Positions 4,353 through 5,326 of a stretch of 5,326 nt of DNA are shown piece by piece; the first letter of the stretch is position 1; every line of letters begins with the position of its first letter. Made by a program: the position numbers and the translations under genes. The notes under the pieces are model-generated. The model was not told where the DNA came from, made no database searches, and was given only the letters and a program-made list of their open reading frames with translations. The stretch is from an uncultured Bacteroidota bacterium (GTDB lineage: Bacteria > Bacteroidota > Bacteroidia > UBA7662), in contig CAIVQI010000278.1 of assembly GCA_903908015.1 (NCBI GenBank), positions 1 to 5,326 of the forward strand, given 5' to 3'.

Positions 4353-5326
4353 ATGCAGCCAGAAAAAAAGCGTGGTCGTCCACGTCTGAATCGCGCAGAT
4401 GAATCCTCCGCGGCAACAGATCAATCCAACGAAAACTCATTTACAACGGTTACTCCTGCTACAGGGGGCGCTGATGAACCGAAGAAACGGGGCCGTAAGC
4501 CGAAGGCCTTCGCAGGACATGCGACTGCGATAGGCGTTGCCCAAACATCCCCTCCAAGGCGATCTTCTTCAGTTGATAGCCCAGAGGCGGAAATCGCCTT
4601 TTTTGAGGAGCCAGAACTTCCGTTCGCGTTGCAGGATGAGACTGAACAACCGATGGCTTCGGTCGACTCCCCAACGGCTACCCAGATGATAGATGCTGGC
4701 CCATCCTTGGTTCATGGCCCGGCAATCAATGCCGGTGATGAGCCATCGGCTGATGCTGCAGAAGCTTCATCAGGTGTGTCGACAACATCTGATGGATTTT
4801 CCACAAAGCCAGAACATGAAAGGCTGAGGGGTGAAAGGGACCCATCCCACACACGGCATCGCGAATCGAGAGGCGGCGACGGGCGTGAATCGAGAGGCGG
4901 CGACGGGCGTGAATCGAGAGGCGGCGACGGGCGCGAATCGAGAGGCGGCAACGGGCGTGAATCGAGAGAGGGTGGTCGGTGGGACCGACAAGTTTCGGGC
5001 GACCGTGGCCATCGTTCAGATCGCCAACCTCATCCCGACCGCCAATCTCAGGGCGAACGTCCTGCACCCGGCGAGCGTCAGCCTCAGGGCGAACGTTTTG
5101 CGCAAGGTGAACGTCAGCCTCAGGGCGAGCGTCCTGCACCCGGCGAGCGTCAGCTCCAAGCGGAGCGTCCACAGAAGCCTTATTATTCATTCGACCAGGT
5201 GGTGTCTACAGAAGGGGCGCTCGAGGTGGTGCCAGAGGGATATGGGTTTTTACGATCGGCCGACTACCACTACCTGGCCTCGCCCGATGATGTTTTTGTG
5301 ACCCAACAGCAGGTCAAATCGCTGAG
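4353..5326 (+). CDS. rho: Transcription termination factor Rho, N-terminal part (gene runs off the right edge)
   Basis: A continuous 324-codon frame from the ATG at 4353 runs to the window end. The last 45 residues identify it: YYSFDQVVSTEGALEVVPEG (277-296) and YGFLRSADYHYLASPDD (297-313), followed by VFVTQQQVKSL. This is the start of the Rho cold-shock-type RNA-binding domain; the hexameric ATPase part lies outside. Rho is the RNA-dependent helicase that ends transcription. Residues 1-276 are low-complexity and probably disordered: two basic AT-hook-like patches, KKRGRPR (5-11) and KKRGRKPK (44-51); an acidic/Ser/Ala-rich stretch (70-150); 8-residue repeats RESRGGDG (170-207); and hexapeptide repeats around GER (233-274). 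The helical Rho_N domain that begins many Rho proteins is not seen, and no upstream in-frame ATG exists back to the stop at 4212. Long N-terminal insertions are known in Bacteroidota Rho, and in Bacteroides thetaiotaomicron the disordered region has been linked to phase separation. Identity is firm; the role of this particular tail is inferred. Confidence 0.93.
   Translation, partial: MQPEKKRGRPRLNRADESSAATDQSNENSFTTVTPATGGADEPKKRGRKPKAFAGHATAIGVAQTSPPRRSSSVDSPEAEIAFFEEPELPFALQDETEQPMASVDSPTATQMIDAGPSLVHGPAINAGDEPSADAAEASSGVSTTSDGFSTKPEHERLRGERDPSHTRHRESRGGDGRESRGGDGRESRGGDGRESRGGNGRESREGGRWDRQVSGDRGHRSDRQPHPDRQSQGERPAPGERQPQGERFAQGERQPQGERPAPGERQLQAERPQKPYYSFDQVVSTEGALEVVPEGYGFLRSADYHYLASPDDVFVTQQQVKSL
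4860..4967 (+). repeat. 24-bp tandem repeat (4.5 copies) inside rho, encoding RESRGGDG
   Basis: Copies start at 4860, 4884, 4908 and 4932, with a half copy at 4956-4967. They are nearly identical at the nucleotide level: only CGC/CGT for the first codon and GAC/AAC in copy 4 differ. Each copy encodes eight residues (Arg-Glu-Ser-Arg-Gly-Gly-Asp/Asn-Gly), so gain or loss of a copy keeps the frame. The near-identity points to recent expansion by slippage or unequal recombination. Confidence 0.95.
5049..5174 (+). repeat. 18-bp repeat array (7 copies) inside rho, encoding xGERxx hexapeptides
   Basis: Residues 233-274 consist of seven hexapeptides: QGERPA, PGERQP, QGERFA, QGERQP, QGERPA, PGERQL and QAERPQ. 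A higher-order repeat of 72 bp is visible: the block encoding QGERPAPGERQ at 5049 recurs at 5121 with almost the same codons. The array is older and more diverged than the 24-bp array before it. It is Pro/Gln/Arg/Gly-rich and predicted to be disordered. Confidence 0.9.

Noticed and set aside
4726..5190. Minus-strand open frames opposite the rho repeats, including one that begins as Pro-Leu-Asp-Ser-Arg repeats
   Set aside because: These are antisense shadows of the 24-bp and 18-bp arrays, with no recognisable domain or independent start context.
4831..5301. Long plus-strand open frame of 156 codons overlapping rho in another frame
   Set aside because: It is produced by the stop-poor GC-rich repeats of rho; the rho frame is continuous and ends in a recognisable Rho RNA-binding domain.

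Overview
The window reads as ordinary chromosome from a member of the Bacteroidota, probably in the broad flavobacterial/sphingobacterial part of the phylum; the genus cannot be told. Three things support this. Exact copies of the Bacteroidota -7 promoter element TAnnTTTG lie just upstream of four of the five genes, and start codons lack purine-rich Shine-Dalgarno sequences. SerS has phylum-typical wording (CGGDMSFASALTYDFEVW and a C-terminal IRIPAALVPYTGFE). The Rho N-terminus carries a long, disordered, Arg/Gly/Gln-rich insertion ahead of its RNA-binding domain. No mobile element, CRISPR array, tRNA or rRNA was seen.

Layout, left to right. Positions 1-219 (minus) hold the first 73 codons of a mannose-1-phosphate guanylyltransferase-like gene that runs off the left edge. 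Diverging from it is a small winged-helix regulator (323-646, plus). Convergent to that regulator, and ending 17 bp from it, is serS (1947-664, minus), encoding seryl-tRNA synthetase. Upstream of serS on the same strand, separated by 36 bp, is a 685-residue protein (4041-1984, minus) with a signal peptide, TPRs, a membrane segment and a histidine-kinase-like tail; the catalytic residues of that tail are degenerate. A 311-bp divergent intergenic region (4042-4352) then carries two promoters, two clear palindromes and a C/T-rich leader. Finally rho (4353 onward, plus) runs off the right edge after 324 codons, just inside its RNA-binding domain.

The genes do not form one pathway. They are a housekeeping mixture: sugar-nucleotide synthesis, tRNA charging, transcription termination, a local regulator and a signalling-type membrane protein. 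The TPR gene and serS could be co-transcribed, though serS appears to have its own promoter. The least ordinary items are the repeat-built disordered N-terminus of Rho (with AT-hook-like basic patches and no visible Rho_N helical domain), the C-rich rho leader that could serve autoregulation, and the TPR-pseudokinase with a probable TTG start. No clearly new multi-gene system is visible.
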